From positions 21,529,638 through 21,593,637 of the forward strand of contig OZ059900.1 of the NCBI GenBank assembly GCA_964057225.1: 64,000 bases of DNA, in the 5' to 3' direction. A program made the translations under genes and the position numbers. The DNA comes from Auanema rhodensis. Lineage: Eukaryota; Nematoda; Chromadorea; Rhabditida; Rhabditidae. The notes beneath the pieces were generated by a model. That model saw only the letters and a list, made by a program, of their open reading frames with translations. It made no database searches and had not been told where the DNA came from. Shown here piece after piece: positions 23,575 through 37,590 of the stretch. Within the stretch, counting starts at the first letter, position 1, and each line of letters begins with the position of its first letter.

Positions 23575-26500
23575 TGAGGGCACGCCCCTTATGGCTAATA
23601 TTGATTAAATCGATTTTTGTTCATATGAGTCGTCAAATGAAACGAATTTCAGGGTGTTACATACTAAAATGAAGCATTTTACATGCTGAACACTATAAAA
23701 ATACAAAAACACAGTATTTCCCATGAGAAATATTTTATTATGCTGGAAAACCAGTTTTTGGAAAGTTCGCTGTAAACAAGGTTTTGACTTACGATTTCAT
23801 GTGTTCAAACTCATGCAATGTCAATGAAACCTAGCTCAAAATTGTTCCTACAACGTCTAATTCCACTTTCACGACAAAAAAACAGGGGTTAGAAAATTAA
23901 GGAAATTAGCACATTCTGAGGGCACGCCCCTTATGGCTAATATTGATTAAATCGATTTTTGTTCATATGAGTCGTCAAATGCAACGAATTTCAGCGTGTT
24001 ACATACTAAAATGAAGTATTTTACATGCTGAACACTAGAAAAATACAAAAACACAGTATTTCCCATGAGAAATATTTTATTATGCTGGAAAACCAGTTTT
24101 TGGAAATTTCGCTGTAAACAAGGTTTTGACTTACGATTTCATGTGTTCAAACTCATGCAATGTCAATGAAACCTAGCTCAAAATTGTTCCTACAACGTCT
24201 AGTTCCACTTTCACGACAAAAAAACAGGGGTTAGAAAATTTAGGAAATTAGCATATTCTGAGGGCACGCCCCTTATGGCTAATATTGATTAAATCGATTT
24301 TTGTTCATATGAGTCGTCAAATGCAACGAATTTCAGCGTATTACAAACTAAAATGAAGTATTTCACATGCTGATCACTAGAAAAATACAAAAACACAATA
24401 TTTCCCATGAGAAATATTTTATTATGCTGGAAAACCAGTTTTTGGAAAGTTCGCTGTAAACAAGGTTTTGACTTACGATTTCATGTGTTCAAACTCATGC
24501 AATGTCAATGAAACCTAGCTCAAAATTGTTCCTACAACGTCTAATTCCACTTTCACGACAAAAAAACAGGGGTTAGAAAATTAAGGAAATTAGCACATTC
24601 TGAGGGCACGCCCCTTATGGCTAATATTGATTAAATCGATTTTTGTTCATATGAGTCGTCAAATGCAACGAATTTCAGCGTGTTACATACTAAAATGAAG
24701 TATTTTACATGCTGAACACTAGAGAAATACAAAAACACAGTATTTCCCATAAGAAATATTTTATTATGCTGGAAAACCAGTTTTTGGAAATTTCGCTGTA
24801 AACAAGGTTTTGACTTACGATTTCATGTGTTCAAACTCATGCAATGTCAATGAAACCTAGCTCAAAATTGTTCGTACAACGTCTAGTTCCACTTTCACGA
24901 CAAAAAAACAGGGGTTAGAAAATTAAGGAAATTAGCATATTCTGAGGGCACGCCCCTTATGGCTAATATTGATTAAATCGATTTTTGTTCATATGAGTAG
25001 TCAAATGCAACGAATTTCAGCGTGTTACATACTTAAATGAAGCATTTTACATGCTGAACACTAGAAAAATACAAAAACACAGTATTTCCCATGAGAAATA
25101 TTTTATTATGCTGGAAACCAGTTTTTGGAATTTTCGCTGTAAACAAGGTTTTGACTTACGATTTCATGTGTTCAAACTCATGCAATGTCAATGAAACCTA
25201 GCTCAAAATTGTTCGTACAACGTCTAGTTCCACTTTCACGACAAAAAAACAGGGGTTAGAAAATTAAGGAAATTAGCATATTCTGAGGGCACGCCCCTTA
25301 TGGCTAATATTGATTAAATCGATTTTTGTTCATATGAGTCGTCAAATGCAACGAATTTTAGCGTGTTACATACTAAAATGAAGCATTTTACATGCTGAAC
25401 ACTAGAAAAATACAAAAACACAGTATTTCCCATGAGAAATATTTTATTATGCTGGAAAACCAGTTTTTGGAAATTTCGCTGTAAACAAGGTTTTGACTTA
25501 CGATTTCATGTGTTCAAACTCATGCAATGTCAATGAAACCTAGCTCAAAATTGTTCGTACAACGTCTAGTTCCACTTTCACGACAAAAAAACAGGGGTTA
25601 GAAAATTAAGGAAATTAGCATATTCTGAGGGCACGCCCCTTATGGCTAATATTGATTAAATCGATTTTTGTTCATATGAGTCGTCAAATGCAACGAATTT
25701 CAGCGTGTTACATACTAAAATGAAGCATTTTACATGCTGAACACTAGAAAAATACAAAAACACAGTATTTCCCATGAGAAATATTTTATTATGCTGGAAA
25801 ACCAGTTTTTGGAAATTTCGCTGTAAACAAGGTTTTGACTTACGATTTCATGTGTTCAAACTCATGCAATGTCAATGAAACCTAGCTCAAAATTGTTCGT
25901 ACAACGTCTAGTTCCACTTTCACGACAAAAAAACAGGGGTTAGAAAATTAAGGAAATTAGCATATTCTGAGGGCACGCCCCTTATGGCTAATATTGATTA
26001 AATCGATTTTTGTTCATATGAGTAGTCAAATGCAACGAATTTCAGCGTGTTACATACTTAAATGAAGCATTTTACATGCTGAACACTAGAAAAATACAAA
26101 AACACAGTATTTCCCATGAGAAATATTTTATTATGCTGGAAACCAGTTTTTGGAATTTTCGCTGTAAACAAGGTTTTGACTTACGATTTCATGTGTTCAA
26201 ACTCATGCAATGTCAATGAAACCTAGCTCAAAATTGTTCGTACAACGTCTAGTTCCACTTTCACGACAAAAAAACAGGGGTTAGAAAATTAAGGAAATTA
26301 GCATATTCTGAGGGCACGCCCCTTATGGCTAATATTGATTAAATCGATTTTTGTTCATATGAGTCGTCAAATGCAACGAATTTTAGCGTGTTACATACTA
26401 AAATGAAGCATTTTACATGCTGAACACTAGAAAAATACAAAAACACAGTATTTCCCATGAGAAATATTTTATTATGCTGGAAAACCAGTTTTTGGAAATT

Positions 26501-28701
26501 TCGCTGTAAACAAGGTTTTGACTTACGATTTCATGTGTTCAAACTCATGCAATGTCAATGAAACCTAGCTCAAAATTGTTCGTACAACGTCTAGTTCCAC
26601 TTTCACGACAAAAAAACAGGGGTTAGAAAATTAAGGAAATTAGCATATTCTGAGGGCACGCCCCTTATGGCTAATATTGATTAAATCGATTTTTGTTCAT
26701 ATGAGTCGTCAAATGCAACGAATTTCAGCGTGTTACATACTAAAATGAAGCATTTTACATGCTGAACACTAGAAAAATACAAAAACACAGTATTTCCCAT
26801 GAGAAATATTTTATTATGCTGGAAAACCAGTTTTTGGAAATTTCGCTGTAAACAAGGTTTTGACTTACGATTTCATGTGTTCAAACTCATGCAATGTCAA
26901 TGAAACCTAGCTCAAAATTGTTCCTACAACGTCTAGTTCCACTTTCACGACAAAAAAACAGGGGTTAGAAAATTTAGGAAATTAGCATATTCTGAGGGCA
27001 CGCCCCTTATGGCTAATATTGATTAAATCGATTTTTGTTCATATGAGTCGTCAAATGCAACGAATTTCAGCGTATTACAAACTAAAATGAAGTATTTCAC
27101 ATGCTGAACACTAGAAAAATACAAAAACACAGTATTTCCCATGAGAAATATTTTATTATGCTGGAAAACCAGTTTTTGGAAATTTCGCTGTAAACAAGGT
27201 TTTGACTTACGATTTCATGTGTTCAAACTCATGCAATGTCAATGAAACCTTGCTCAAAATTGTTCCTACAACGTCTAGTTCCACTTTCACGACAAAAAAA
27301 CAGGGGTTAGAAAATTTAGGAAATTAGCATATTCTGAGGGCACGCCCCTTATGGCTAATATTGATTAAATCGATTTTTGTTCATATGAGTAGTCAAATGC
27401 AACGAATTTCAGCGTGTTACATACTTAAATGAAGCATTTTACATGCTGAACACTAGAAAAATACAAAAACACAGTATTTCCCATGAGAAATATTTTATTA
27501 TGCTGGAAACCAGTTTTTGGAATTTTCGCTGTAAACAAGGTTTTGACTTACGATTTCATGTGTTCAAACTCATGCAATGTCAATGAAACCTAGCTCAAAA
27601 TTGTTCGTACAACGTCTAGTTCCACTTTCACGACAAAAAAACAGGGGTTAGAAAATTAAGGAAATTAGCATATTCTGAGGGCACGCCCCTTATGGCTAAT
27701 ATTGATTAAATCGATTTTTGTTCATATGAGTCGTCAAATGCAACGAATTTTAGCGTGTTACATACTAAAATGAAGCATTTTACATGCTGAACACTAGAAA
27801 AATACAAAAACACAGTATTTCCCATGAGAAATATTTTATTATGCTGGAAAACCAGTTTTTGGAAATTTCGCTGTAAACAAGGTTTTGACTTACGATTTCA
27901 TGTGTTCAAACTCATGCAATGTCAATGAAACCTAGCTCAAAATTGTTCGTACAACGTCTAGTTCCACTTTCACGACAAAAAAACAGGGGTTAGAAAATTA
28001 AGGAAATTAGCATATTCTGAGGGCACGCCCCTTATGGCTAATATTGATTAAATCGATTTTTGTTCATATGAGTCGTCAAATGCAACGAATTTCAGCGTGT
28101 TACATACTAAAATGAAGCATTTTACATGCTGAACACTAGAAAAATACAAAAACACAGTATTTCCCATGAGAAATATTTTATTATGCTGGAAAACCAGTTT
28201 TTGGAAATTTCGCTGTAAACAAGGTTTTGACTTACGATTTCATGTGTTCAAACTCATGCAATGTCAATGAAACCTAGCTCAAAATTGTTCCTACAACGTC
28301 TAGTTCCACTTTCACGACAAAAAAACAGGGGTTAGAAAATTTAGGAAATTAGCATATTCTGAGGGCACGCCCCTTATGGCTAATATTGATTAAATCGATT
28401 TTTGTTCATATGAGTCGTCAAATGCAACGAATTTCAGCGTATTACAAACTAAAATGAAGTATTTCACATGCTGAACACTAGAAAAATACAAAAACACAGT
28501 ATTTCCCATGAGAAATATTTTATTATGCTGGAAAACCAGTTTTTGGAAATTTCGCTGTAAACAAGGTTTTGACTTACGATTTCATGTGTTCAAACTCATG
28601 CAATGTCAATGAAACCTTGCTCAAAATTGTTCCTACAACGTCTAGTTCCACTTTCACGACAAAAAAACAGGGGTTAGAAAATTTAGGAAATTAGCATATT
28701 C
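23575..28701 (+). repeat. Central HOR unit expanded to 15 monomers (5127 bp)
   Basis: Starts are 23575, 23917, 24259, 24601, 24943, 25284, 25626, 25968, 26309, 26651, 26993, 27335, 27676, 28018 and 28360. The first four follow the 8-monomer unit at 28702. The second half of that unit (gtagtc; ttttagcgtg; standard; gcgtattacaaac) then occurs three times: 24943-25967 (three monomers, last type missing), 25968-27334 and 27335-28701 (four monomers, 1367 bp each). The expansion therefore looks like local tandem duplication of a half-unit. Confidence 0.8.
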
Positions 28702-31436
28702 TGAGGGCACGCCCCTTATGGCTAATATTGATTAAATCGATTTTTGTTCATATGAGTCGTCAAATGAAACGAATTTCAGGGTGTTACATACTAAAATGAA
28801 GCATTTTACATGCTGAACACTATAAAAATACAAAAACACAGTATTTCCCATGAGAAATATTTTATTATGCTGGAAAACCAGTTTTTGGAAAGTTCGCTGT
28901 AAACAAGGTTTTGACTTACGATTTCATGTGTTCAAACTCATGCAATGTCAATGAAACCTAGCTCAAAATTGTTCCTACAACGTCTAATTCCACTTTCACG
29001 ACAAAAAAACAGGGGTTAGAAAATTAAGGAAATTAGCACATTCTGAGGGCACGCCCCTTATGGCTAATATTGATTAAATCGATTTTTGTTCATATGAGTC
29101 GTCAAATGCAACGAATTTCAGCGTGTTACATACTAAAATGAAGTATTTTACATGCTGAACACTAGAAAAATACAAAAACACAGTATTTCCCATGAGAAAT
29201 ATTTTATTATGCTGGAAAACCAGTTTTTGGAAATTTCGCTGTAAACAAGGTTTTGACTTACGATTTCATGTGTTCAAACTCATGCAATGTCAATGAAACC
29301 TAGCTCAAAATTGTTCCTACAACGTCTAGTTCCACTTTCACGACAAAAAAACAGGGGTTAGAAAATTTAGGAAATTAGCATATTCTGAGGGCACGCCCCT
29401 TATGGCTAATATTGATTAAATCGATTTTTGTTCATATGAGTCGTCAAATGCAACGAATTTCAGCGTATTACAAACTAAAATGAAGTATTTCACATGCTGA
29501 TCACTAGAAAAATACAAAAACACAATATTTCCCATGAGAAATATTTTATTATGCTGGAAAACCAGTTTTTGGAAAGTTCGCTGTAAACAAGGTTTTGACT
29601 TACGATTTCATGTGTTCAAACTCATGCAATGTCAATGAAACCTAGCTCAAAATTGTTCCTACAACGTCTAATTCCACTTTCACGACAAAAAAACAGGGGT
29701 TAGAAAATTAAGGAAATTAGCACATTCTGAGGGCACGCCCCTTATGGCTAATATTGATTAAATCGATTTTTGTTCATATGAGTCGTCAAATGCAACGAAT
29801 TTCAGCGTGTTACATACTAAAATGAAGTATTTTACATGCTGAACACTAGAGAAATACAAAAACACAGTATTTCCCATAAGAAATATTTTATTATGCTGGA
29901 AAACCAGTTTTTGGAAATTTCGCTGTAAACAAGGTTTTGACTTACGATTTCATGTGTTCAAACTCATGCAATGTCAATGAAACCTAGCTCAAAATTGTTC
30001 GTACAACGTCTAGTTCCACTTTCACGACAAAAAAACAGGGGTTAGAAAATTAAGGAAATTAGCATATTCTGAGGGCACGCCCCTTATGGCTAATATTGAT
30101 TAAATCGATTTTTGTTCATATGAGTAGTCAAATGCAACGAATTTCAGCGTGTTACATACTTAAATGAAGCATTTTACATGCTGAACACTAGAAAAATACA
30201 AAAACACAGTATTTCCCATGAGAAATATTTTATTATGCTGGAAACCAGTTTTTGGAATTTTCGCTGTAAACAAGGTTTTGACTTACGATTTCATGTGTTC
30301 AAACTCATGCAATGTCAATGAAACCTAGCTCAAAATTGTTCGTACAACGTCTAGTTCCACTTTCACGACAAAAAAACAGGGGTTAGAAAATTAAGGAAAT
30401 TAGCATATTCTGAGGGCACGCCCCTTATGGCTAATATTGATTAAATCGATTTTTGTTCATATGAGTCGTCAAATGCAACGAATTTTAGCGTGTTACATAC
30501 TAAAATGAAGCATTTTACATGCTGAACACTAGAAAAATACAAAAACACAGTATTTCCCATGAGAAATATTTTATTATGCTGGAAAACCAGTTTTTGGAAA
30601 TTTCGCTGTAAACAAGGTTTTGACTTACGATTTCATGTGTTCAAACTCATGCAATGTCAATGAAACCTAGCTCAAAATTGTTCGTACAACGTCTAGTTCC
30701 ACTTTCACGACAAAAAAACAGGGGTTAGAAAATTAAGGAAATTAGCATATTCTGAGGGCACGCCCCTTATGGCTAATATTGATTAAATCGATTTTTGTTC
30801 ATATGAGTCGTCAAATGCAACGAATTTCAGCGTGTTACATACTAAAATGAAGCATTTTACATGCTGAACACTAGAAAAATACAAAAACACAGTATTTCCC
30901 ATGAGAAATATTTTATTATGCTGGAAAACCAGTTTTTGGAAATTTCGCTGTAAACAAGGTTTTGACTTACGATTTCATGTGTTCAAACTCATGCAATGTC
31001 AATGAAACCTAGCTCAAAATTGTTCCTACAACGTCTAGTTCCACTTTCACGACAAAAAAACAGGGGTTAGAAAATTTAGGAAATTAGCATATTCTGAGGG
31101 CACGCCCCTTATGGCTAATATTGATTAAATCGATTTTTGTTCATATGAGTCGTCAAATGCAACGAATTTCAGCGTATTACAAACTAAAATGAAGTATTTC
31201 ACATGCTGAACACTAGAAAAATACAAAAACACAGTATTTCCCATGAGAAATATTTTATTATGCTGGAAAACCAGTTTTTGGAAATTTCGCTGTAAACAAG
31301 GTTTTGACTTACGATTTCATGTGTTCAAACTCATGCAATGTCAATGAAACCTTGCTCAAAATTGTTCCTACAACGTCTAGTTCCACTTTCACGACAAAAA
31401 AACAGGGGTTAGAAAATTTAGGAAATTAGCATATTC
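28702..31436 (+). repeat. Central HOR unit, 8 monomers (2735 bp), copy 1
   Basis: Starts are 28702, 29044, 29386, 29728, 30070, 30411, 30753 and 31095. The order is gaaacg/aggg; tattttac; gcgtattacaaac with tgatcact and cacaatattt; ctagagaaa with cataag; gtagtc with cttaaatg (341 bp); ttttagcgtg; standard; gcgtattacaaac with ccttgctc. The next two unit markers follow at exactly 2735 bp each. This is the cleanest form of the unit and serves as the reference for the central family. Confidence 0.85.
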
Positions 31437-34171
31437 TGAGGGCACGCCCCTTATGGCTAATATTGATTAAATCGATTTTTGTTCATATGAGTCGTCAAAT
31501 GAAACGAATTTCAGGGTGTTACATACTAAAATGAAGCATTTTACATGCTGAACACTATAAAAATACAAAAACACAGTATTTCCCATGAGAAATATTTTAT
31601 TATGCTGGAAAACCAGTTTTTGGAAAGTTCGCTGTAAACAAGGTTTTGACTTACGATTTCATGTGTTCAAATTCATGCAATGTCAATGAAACCTAGCTCA
31701 AAATTGTTCCTACAACGTCTAATTCCACTTTCACGACAAAAAAACAGGGGTTAGAAAATTAAGGAAATTAGCACATTCTGAGGGCACGCCCCTTATGGCT
31801 AATATTGATTAAATCGATTTTTGTTCATATGAGTCGTCAAATGCAACGAATTTCAGCGTGTTACATACTAAAATGAAGTATTTTACATGCTGAACACTAG
31901 AAAAATACAAAAACACAGTATTTCCCATGAGAAATATTTTATTATGCTGGAAAACCAGTTTTTGGAAATTTCGCTGTAAACAAGGTTTTGACTTACGATT
32001 TCATGTGTTCAAACTCATGCAATGTCAATGAAACCTAGCTCAAAATTGTTCCTACAACGTCTAGTTCCACTTTCACGACAAAAAAACAGGGGTTAGAAAA
32101 TTTAGGAAATTAGCATATTCTGAGGGCACGCCCCTTATGGCTAATATTGATTAAATCGATTTTTGTTCATATGAGTCGTCAAATGCAACGAATTTCAGCG
32201 TATTACAAACTAAAATGAAGTATTTCACATGCTGAACACTAGAAAAATACAAAAACACAGTATTTCCCATGAGAAATATTTTATTATGCTGGAAAACCAG
32301 TTTTTGGAAAGTTCGCTGTAAACAAGGTTTTGACTTACGATTTCATGTGTTCAAACTCATGCAATGTCAATGAAACCTAGCTCAAAATTGTTCCTACAAC
32401 GTCTAATTCCACTTTCACGACAAAAAAACAGGGGTTAGAAAATTAAGGAAATTAGCACATTCTGAGGGCACGCCCCTTATGGCTAATATTGATTAAATCG
32501 GTTTTTGTTCATATGAGTCGTCAAATGCAACGAATTTCAGCGTGTTACATACTAAAATGAAGTATTTTACATGCTGAACACTAGAAAAATACAAAAACAC
32601 AGTATTTCCCATGAGAAATATTTTATTATGCTGGAAAACCAGTTTTTGGAAAGTTCGCTGTAAACAAGGTTTTGACTTACGATTTCATGTGTTCAAACTC
32701 ATGCAATGTCAATGAAACCTAGCTCAAAATTGTTCGTACAACGTCTAGTTCCACTTTCACGACAAAAAAACAGGGGTTAGAAAATTAAGGAAATTAGCAT
32801 ATTCTGAGGGCACGCCCCTTATGGCTAATATTGATTAAATCGATTTTTGTTCATATGAGTAGTCAAATGCAACGAATTTCAGCGTGTTACATACTTAAAT
32901 GAAGCATTTTACATGCTGAACACTAGAAAAATACAAAAACACAGTATTTCCCATGAGAAATATTTTATTATGCTGGAAACCAGTTTTTGGAATTTTCGCT
33001 GTAAACAAGGTTTTGACTTACGATTTCATGTGTTCAAACTCATGCAATGTCAATGAAACCTAGCTCAAAATTGTTCGTACAACGTCTAGTTCCACTTTCA
33101 CGACAAAAAAACAGGGGTTAGAAAATTAAGGAAATTAGCATATTCTGAGGGCACGCCCCTTATGGCTAATATTGATTAAATCGATTTTTGTTCATATGAG
33201 TCGTCAAATGCAACGAATTTTAGCGTGTTACATACTAAAATGAAGCATTTTACATGCTGAACACTAGAAAAATACAAAAACACAGTATTTCCCATGAGAA
33301 ATATTTTATTATGCTGGAAAACCAGTTTTTGGAAATTTCGCTGTAAACAAGGTTTTGACTTACGATTTCATGTGTTCAAACTCATGCAATGTCAATGAAA
33401 CCTAGCTCAAAATTGTTCGTACAACGTCTAGTTCCACTTTCACGACAAAAAAACAGGGGTTAGAAAATTAAGGAAATTAGCATATTCTGAGGGCACGCCC
33501 CTTATGGCTAATATTGATTAAATCGATTTTTGTTCATATGAGTCGTCAAATGCAACGAATTTCAGCGTGTTACATACTAAAATGAAGCATTTTACATGCT
33601 GAACACTAGAAAAATACAAAAACACAGTATTTCCCATGAGAAATATTTTATTATGCTGGAAAACCAGTTTTTGGAAATTTCGCTGTAAACAAGGTTTTGA
33701 CTTACGATTTCATGTGTTCAAACTCATGCAATGTCAATGAAACCTAGCTCAAAATTGTTCCTACAACGTCTAGTTCCACTTTCACGACAAAAAAACAGGG
33801 GTTAGAAAATTTAGGAAATTAGCATATTCTGAGGGCACGCCCCTTATGGCTAATATTGATTAAATCGATTTTTGTTCATATGAGTCGTCAAATGCAACGA
33901 ATTTCAGCGTATTACAAACTAAAATGAAGTATTTCACATGCTGAACACTAGAAAAATACAAAAACACAGTATTTCCCATGAGAAATATTTTATTATGCTG
34001 GAAAACCAGTTTTTGGAAATTTCGCTGTAAACAAGGTTTTGACTTACGATTTCATGTGTTCAAACTCATGCAATGTCAATGAAACCTTGCTCAAAATTGT
34101 TCCTACAACGTCTAGTTCCACTTTCACGACAAAAAAACAGGGGTTAGAAAATTTAGGAAATTAGCATATTC
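31437..34171 (+). repeat. Central HOR unit, 8 monomers (2735 bp), copy 2
   Basis: Starts are 31437, 31779, 32121, 32463, 32805, 33146, 33488 and 33830. The order matches 28702-31436, but the third monomer lacks tgatcact and cacaatattt, and the fourth is a different type: aatcggtttt with ctagaaaa and ggaaagtt, not ctagagaaa with cataag. A private aattcatg change is in 31437. The following unit (34172) carries the same aatcggtttt type, so copies 2 and 3 are closer to each other there than to copy 1. Confidence 0.8.
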
Positions 34172-37100
34172 TGAGGGCACGCCCCTTATGGCTAATATTG
34201 ATTAAATCGATTTTTGTTCATATGAGTCGTCAAATGAAACGAATTTCAGGGTGTTACATACTAAAATGAAGCATTTTACATGCTGAACACTATAAAAATA
34301 CAAAAACACAGTATTTCCCATGAGAAATATTTTATTATGCTGGAAAACCAGTTTTTGGAAAGTTCGCTGTAAACAAGGTTTTGACTTACGATTTCATGTG
34401 TTCAAACTCATGCAATGTCAATGAAACCTAGCTCAAAATTGTTCCTACAACGTCTAATTCCACTTTCACGACAAAAAAACAGGGGTTAGAAAATTAAGGA
34501 AATTAGCACATTCTGAGGGCACGCCCCTTATGGCTAATATTGATTAAATCGATTTTTGTTCATATGAGTCGTCAAATGCAACGAATTTCAGCGTGTTACA
34601 TACTAAAATGAAGTATTTTACATGCTGAACACTAGAAAAATACAAAAACACAGTATTTCCCATGAGAAATATTTTATTATGCTGGAAAACCAGTTTTTGG
34701 AAATTTCGCTGTAAACAAGGTTTTGACTTACGATTTCATGTGTTCAAACTCATGCAATGTCAATGAAACCTAGCTCAAAATTGTTCCTACAACGTCTAGT
34801 TCCACTTTCACGACAAAAAAACAGGGGTTAGAAAATTTAGGAAATTAGCATATTCTGAGGGCACGCCCCTTATGGCTAATATTGATTAAATCGATTTTTG
34901 TTCATATGAGTCGTCAAATGCAACGAATTTCAGCGTATTACAAACTAAAATGAAGTATTTCACATGCTGAACACTAGAAAAATACAAAAACACAGTATTT
35001 CCCATGAGAAATATTTTATTATGCTGGAAAACCAGTTTTTGGAAAGTTCGCTGTAAACAAGGTTTTGACTTACGATTTCATGTGTTCAAACTCATGCAAT
35101 GTCAATGAAACCTAGCTCAAAATTGTTCCTACAACGTCTAATTCCACTTTCACGACAAAAAAACAGGGGTTAGAAAATTAAGGAAATTAGCACATTCTGA
35201 GGGCACGCCCCTTATGGCTAATATTGATTAAATCGGTTTTTGTTCATATGAGTCGTCAAATGCAACGAATTTCAGCGTGTTACATACTAAAATGAAGTAT
35301 TTTACATGCTGAACACTAGAAAAATACAAAAACACAGTATTTCCCATGAGAAATATTTTATTATGCTGGAAAACCAGTTTTTGGAAAGTTCGCTGTAAAC
35401 AAGGTTTTGACTTACGATTTCATGTGTTCAAACTCATGCAATGTCAATGAAACCTAGCTCAAAATTGTTCCTACAACGTCTAATTCCACTTTCACGACAA
35501 AAAAACAGGGGTTAGAAAATTAAGGAAATTAGCACATTCTGAGGGCACGCCCCTTATGGCTAATATTGATTAAATCGATTTTTGTTCATATGAGTCGTCA
35601 AATGCAACGAATTTCAGCGTGTTACATACTAAAATGAAGTATTTTACATGCTGAACACTAGAGAAATACAAAAACACAGTATTTCCCATAAGAAATATTT
35701 TATTATGCTGGAAAACCAGTTTTTGGAAATTTCGCTGTAAACAAGGTTTTGACTTACGATTTCATGTGTTCAAACTCATGCAATGTCAATGAAACCTAGC
35801 TCAAAATTGTTCGTACAACGTCTAGTTCCACTTTCACGACAAAAAAACAGGGGTTAGAAAATTAAGGAAATTAGCATATTCTGAGGGCACGCCCCTTATG
35901 GCTAATATTGATTAAATCGATTTTTGTTCATATGAGTAGTCAAATGCAACGAATTTCAGCGTGTTACATACTTAAATGAAGCATTTTACATGCTGAACAC
36001 TAGAAAAATACAAAAACACAGTATTTCCCATGAGAAATATTTTATTATGCTGGAAAACCAGTTTTTGGAAATTTCGCTGTAAACAAGGTTTTGACTTACG
36101 ATTTCATGTGTTCAAACTCATGCAATGTCAATGAAACCTAGCTCAAAATTGTTCCTACAACGTCTAGTTCCACTTTCACGACAAAAAAACAGGGGTTAGA
36201 AAATTTAGGAAATTAGCATATTCTGAGGGCACGCCCCTTATGGCTAATATTGATTAAATCGATTTTTGTTCATATGAGTCGTCAAATGCAACGAATTTCA
36301 GCGTATTACAAACTAAAATGAAGTATTTCACATGCTGAACACTAGAAAAATACAAAAACACAGTATTTCCCATGAGAAATATTTTATTATGCTGGAAAAC
36401 CAGTTTTTGGAAAGTTCGCTGTAAACAAGGTTTTGACTTACGATTTCATGTGTTCAAACTCATGCAATGTCAATGAAACCTAGCTCAAAATTGTTCCTAC
36501 AACGTCTAATTCCACTTTCACGACAAAAAAACAGGGGTTAGAAAATTAAGGAAATTAGCACATTCTGAGGGCACGCCCCTTATGGCTAATATTGATTAAA
36601 TCGGTTTTTGTTCATATGAGTCGTCAAATGCAACGAATTTCAGCGTGTTACATACTAAAATGAAGTATTTTACATGCTGAACACTAGAAAAATACAAAAA
36701 CACAGTATTTCCCATGAGAAATATTTTATTATGCTGGAAAACCAGTTTTTGGAAAGTTCGCTGTAAACAAGGTTTTGACTTACGATTTCATGTGTTCAAA
36801 CTCATGCAATGTCAATGAAACCTAGCTCAAAATTGTTCCTACAACGTCTAATTCCACTTTCACGACAAAAAAACAGGGGTTAGAAAATTAAGGAAATTAG
36901 CACATTCTGAGGGCACGCCCCTTATGGCTAATATTGATTAAATCGATTTTTGTTCATATGAGTCGTCAAATGCAACGAATTTCAGCGTGTTACATACTAA
37001 AATGAAGTATTTTACATGCTGAACACTAGAGAAATACAAAAACACAGTATTTCCCATAAGAAATATTTTATTATGCTGGAAAACCAGTTTTTGGAAATTT

Positions 37101-37590
37101 CGCTGTAAACAAGGTTTTGACTTACGATTTCATGTGTTCAAACTCATGCAATGTCAATGAAACCTAGCTCAAAATTGTTCGTACAACGTCTAGTTCCACT
37201 TTCACGACAAAAAAACAGGGGTTAGAAAATTAAGGAAATTAGCATATTCTGAGGGCACGCCCCTTATGGCTAATATTGATTAAATCGATTTTTGTTCATA
37301 TGAGTAGTCAAATGCAACGAATTTCAGCGTGTTACATACTTAAATGAAGCATTTTACATGCTGAACACTAGAAAAATACAAAAACACAGTATTTCCCATG
37401 AGAAATATTTTATTATACTGGAAACCAGTTTTTGGAATTTTCGCTGTAAACAAGGTTTTGACTTACAATTTCATGTGTTCAAACTCATGCAATGTCAATG
37501 AAACCTAGCTCAAAATTGTTCGTACAACGTCTAGTTCCACTTTCACGACAAAAAAACAGGGGTTAGAAAATTAAGGAAATTAGCATATTC
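34172..37590 (+). repeat. Central HOR unit, 10 monomers (3419 bp)
   Basis: Starts are 34172, 34514, 34856, 35198, 35540, 35882, 36224, 36566, 36908 and 37250. The group gcgtattacaaac; aatcggtttt; ctagagaaa/cataag; gtagtc occurs twice (34856-36223 and 36224-37590). The first group ends in a hybrid monomer (35882). The copy at 37250 ends the second group with actggaaacc and tacaattt, as at 23234. Confidence 0.75.
35882..36223 (+). repeat. Hybrid monomer, gtagtc-type 5' part with standard 3' part
   Basis: The 5' part has gtagtc and cttaaatg, features that elsewhere go with a one-base-deleted ctggaaacc and ggaatttt. Here the 3' part is gctggaaaacc with ggaaattt, gttcctac and aatttagg, as in the standard copies at 30753 or 33488, and the next monomer is gcgtattacaaac, which normally follows that standard type. 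The switch lies between about monomer positions 92 and 173. This is what an unequal exchange between the gtagtc monomer and the standard monomer two places further on would leave. Confidence 0.6.
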
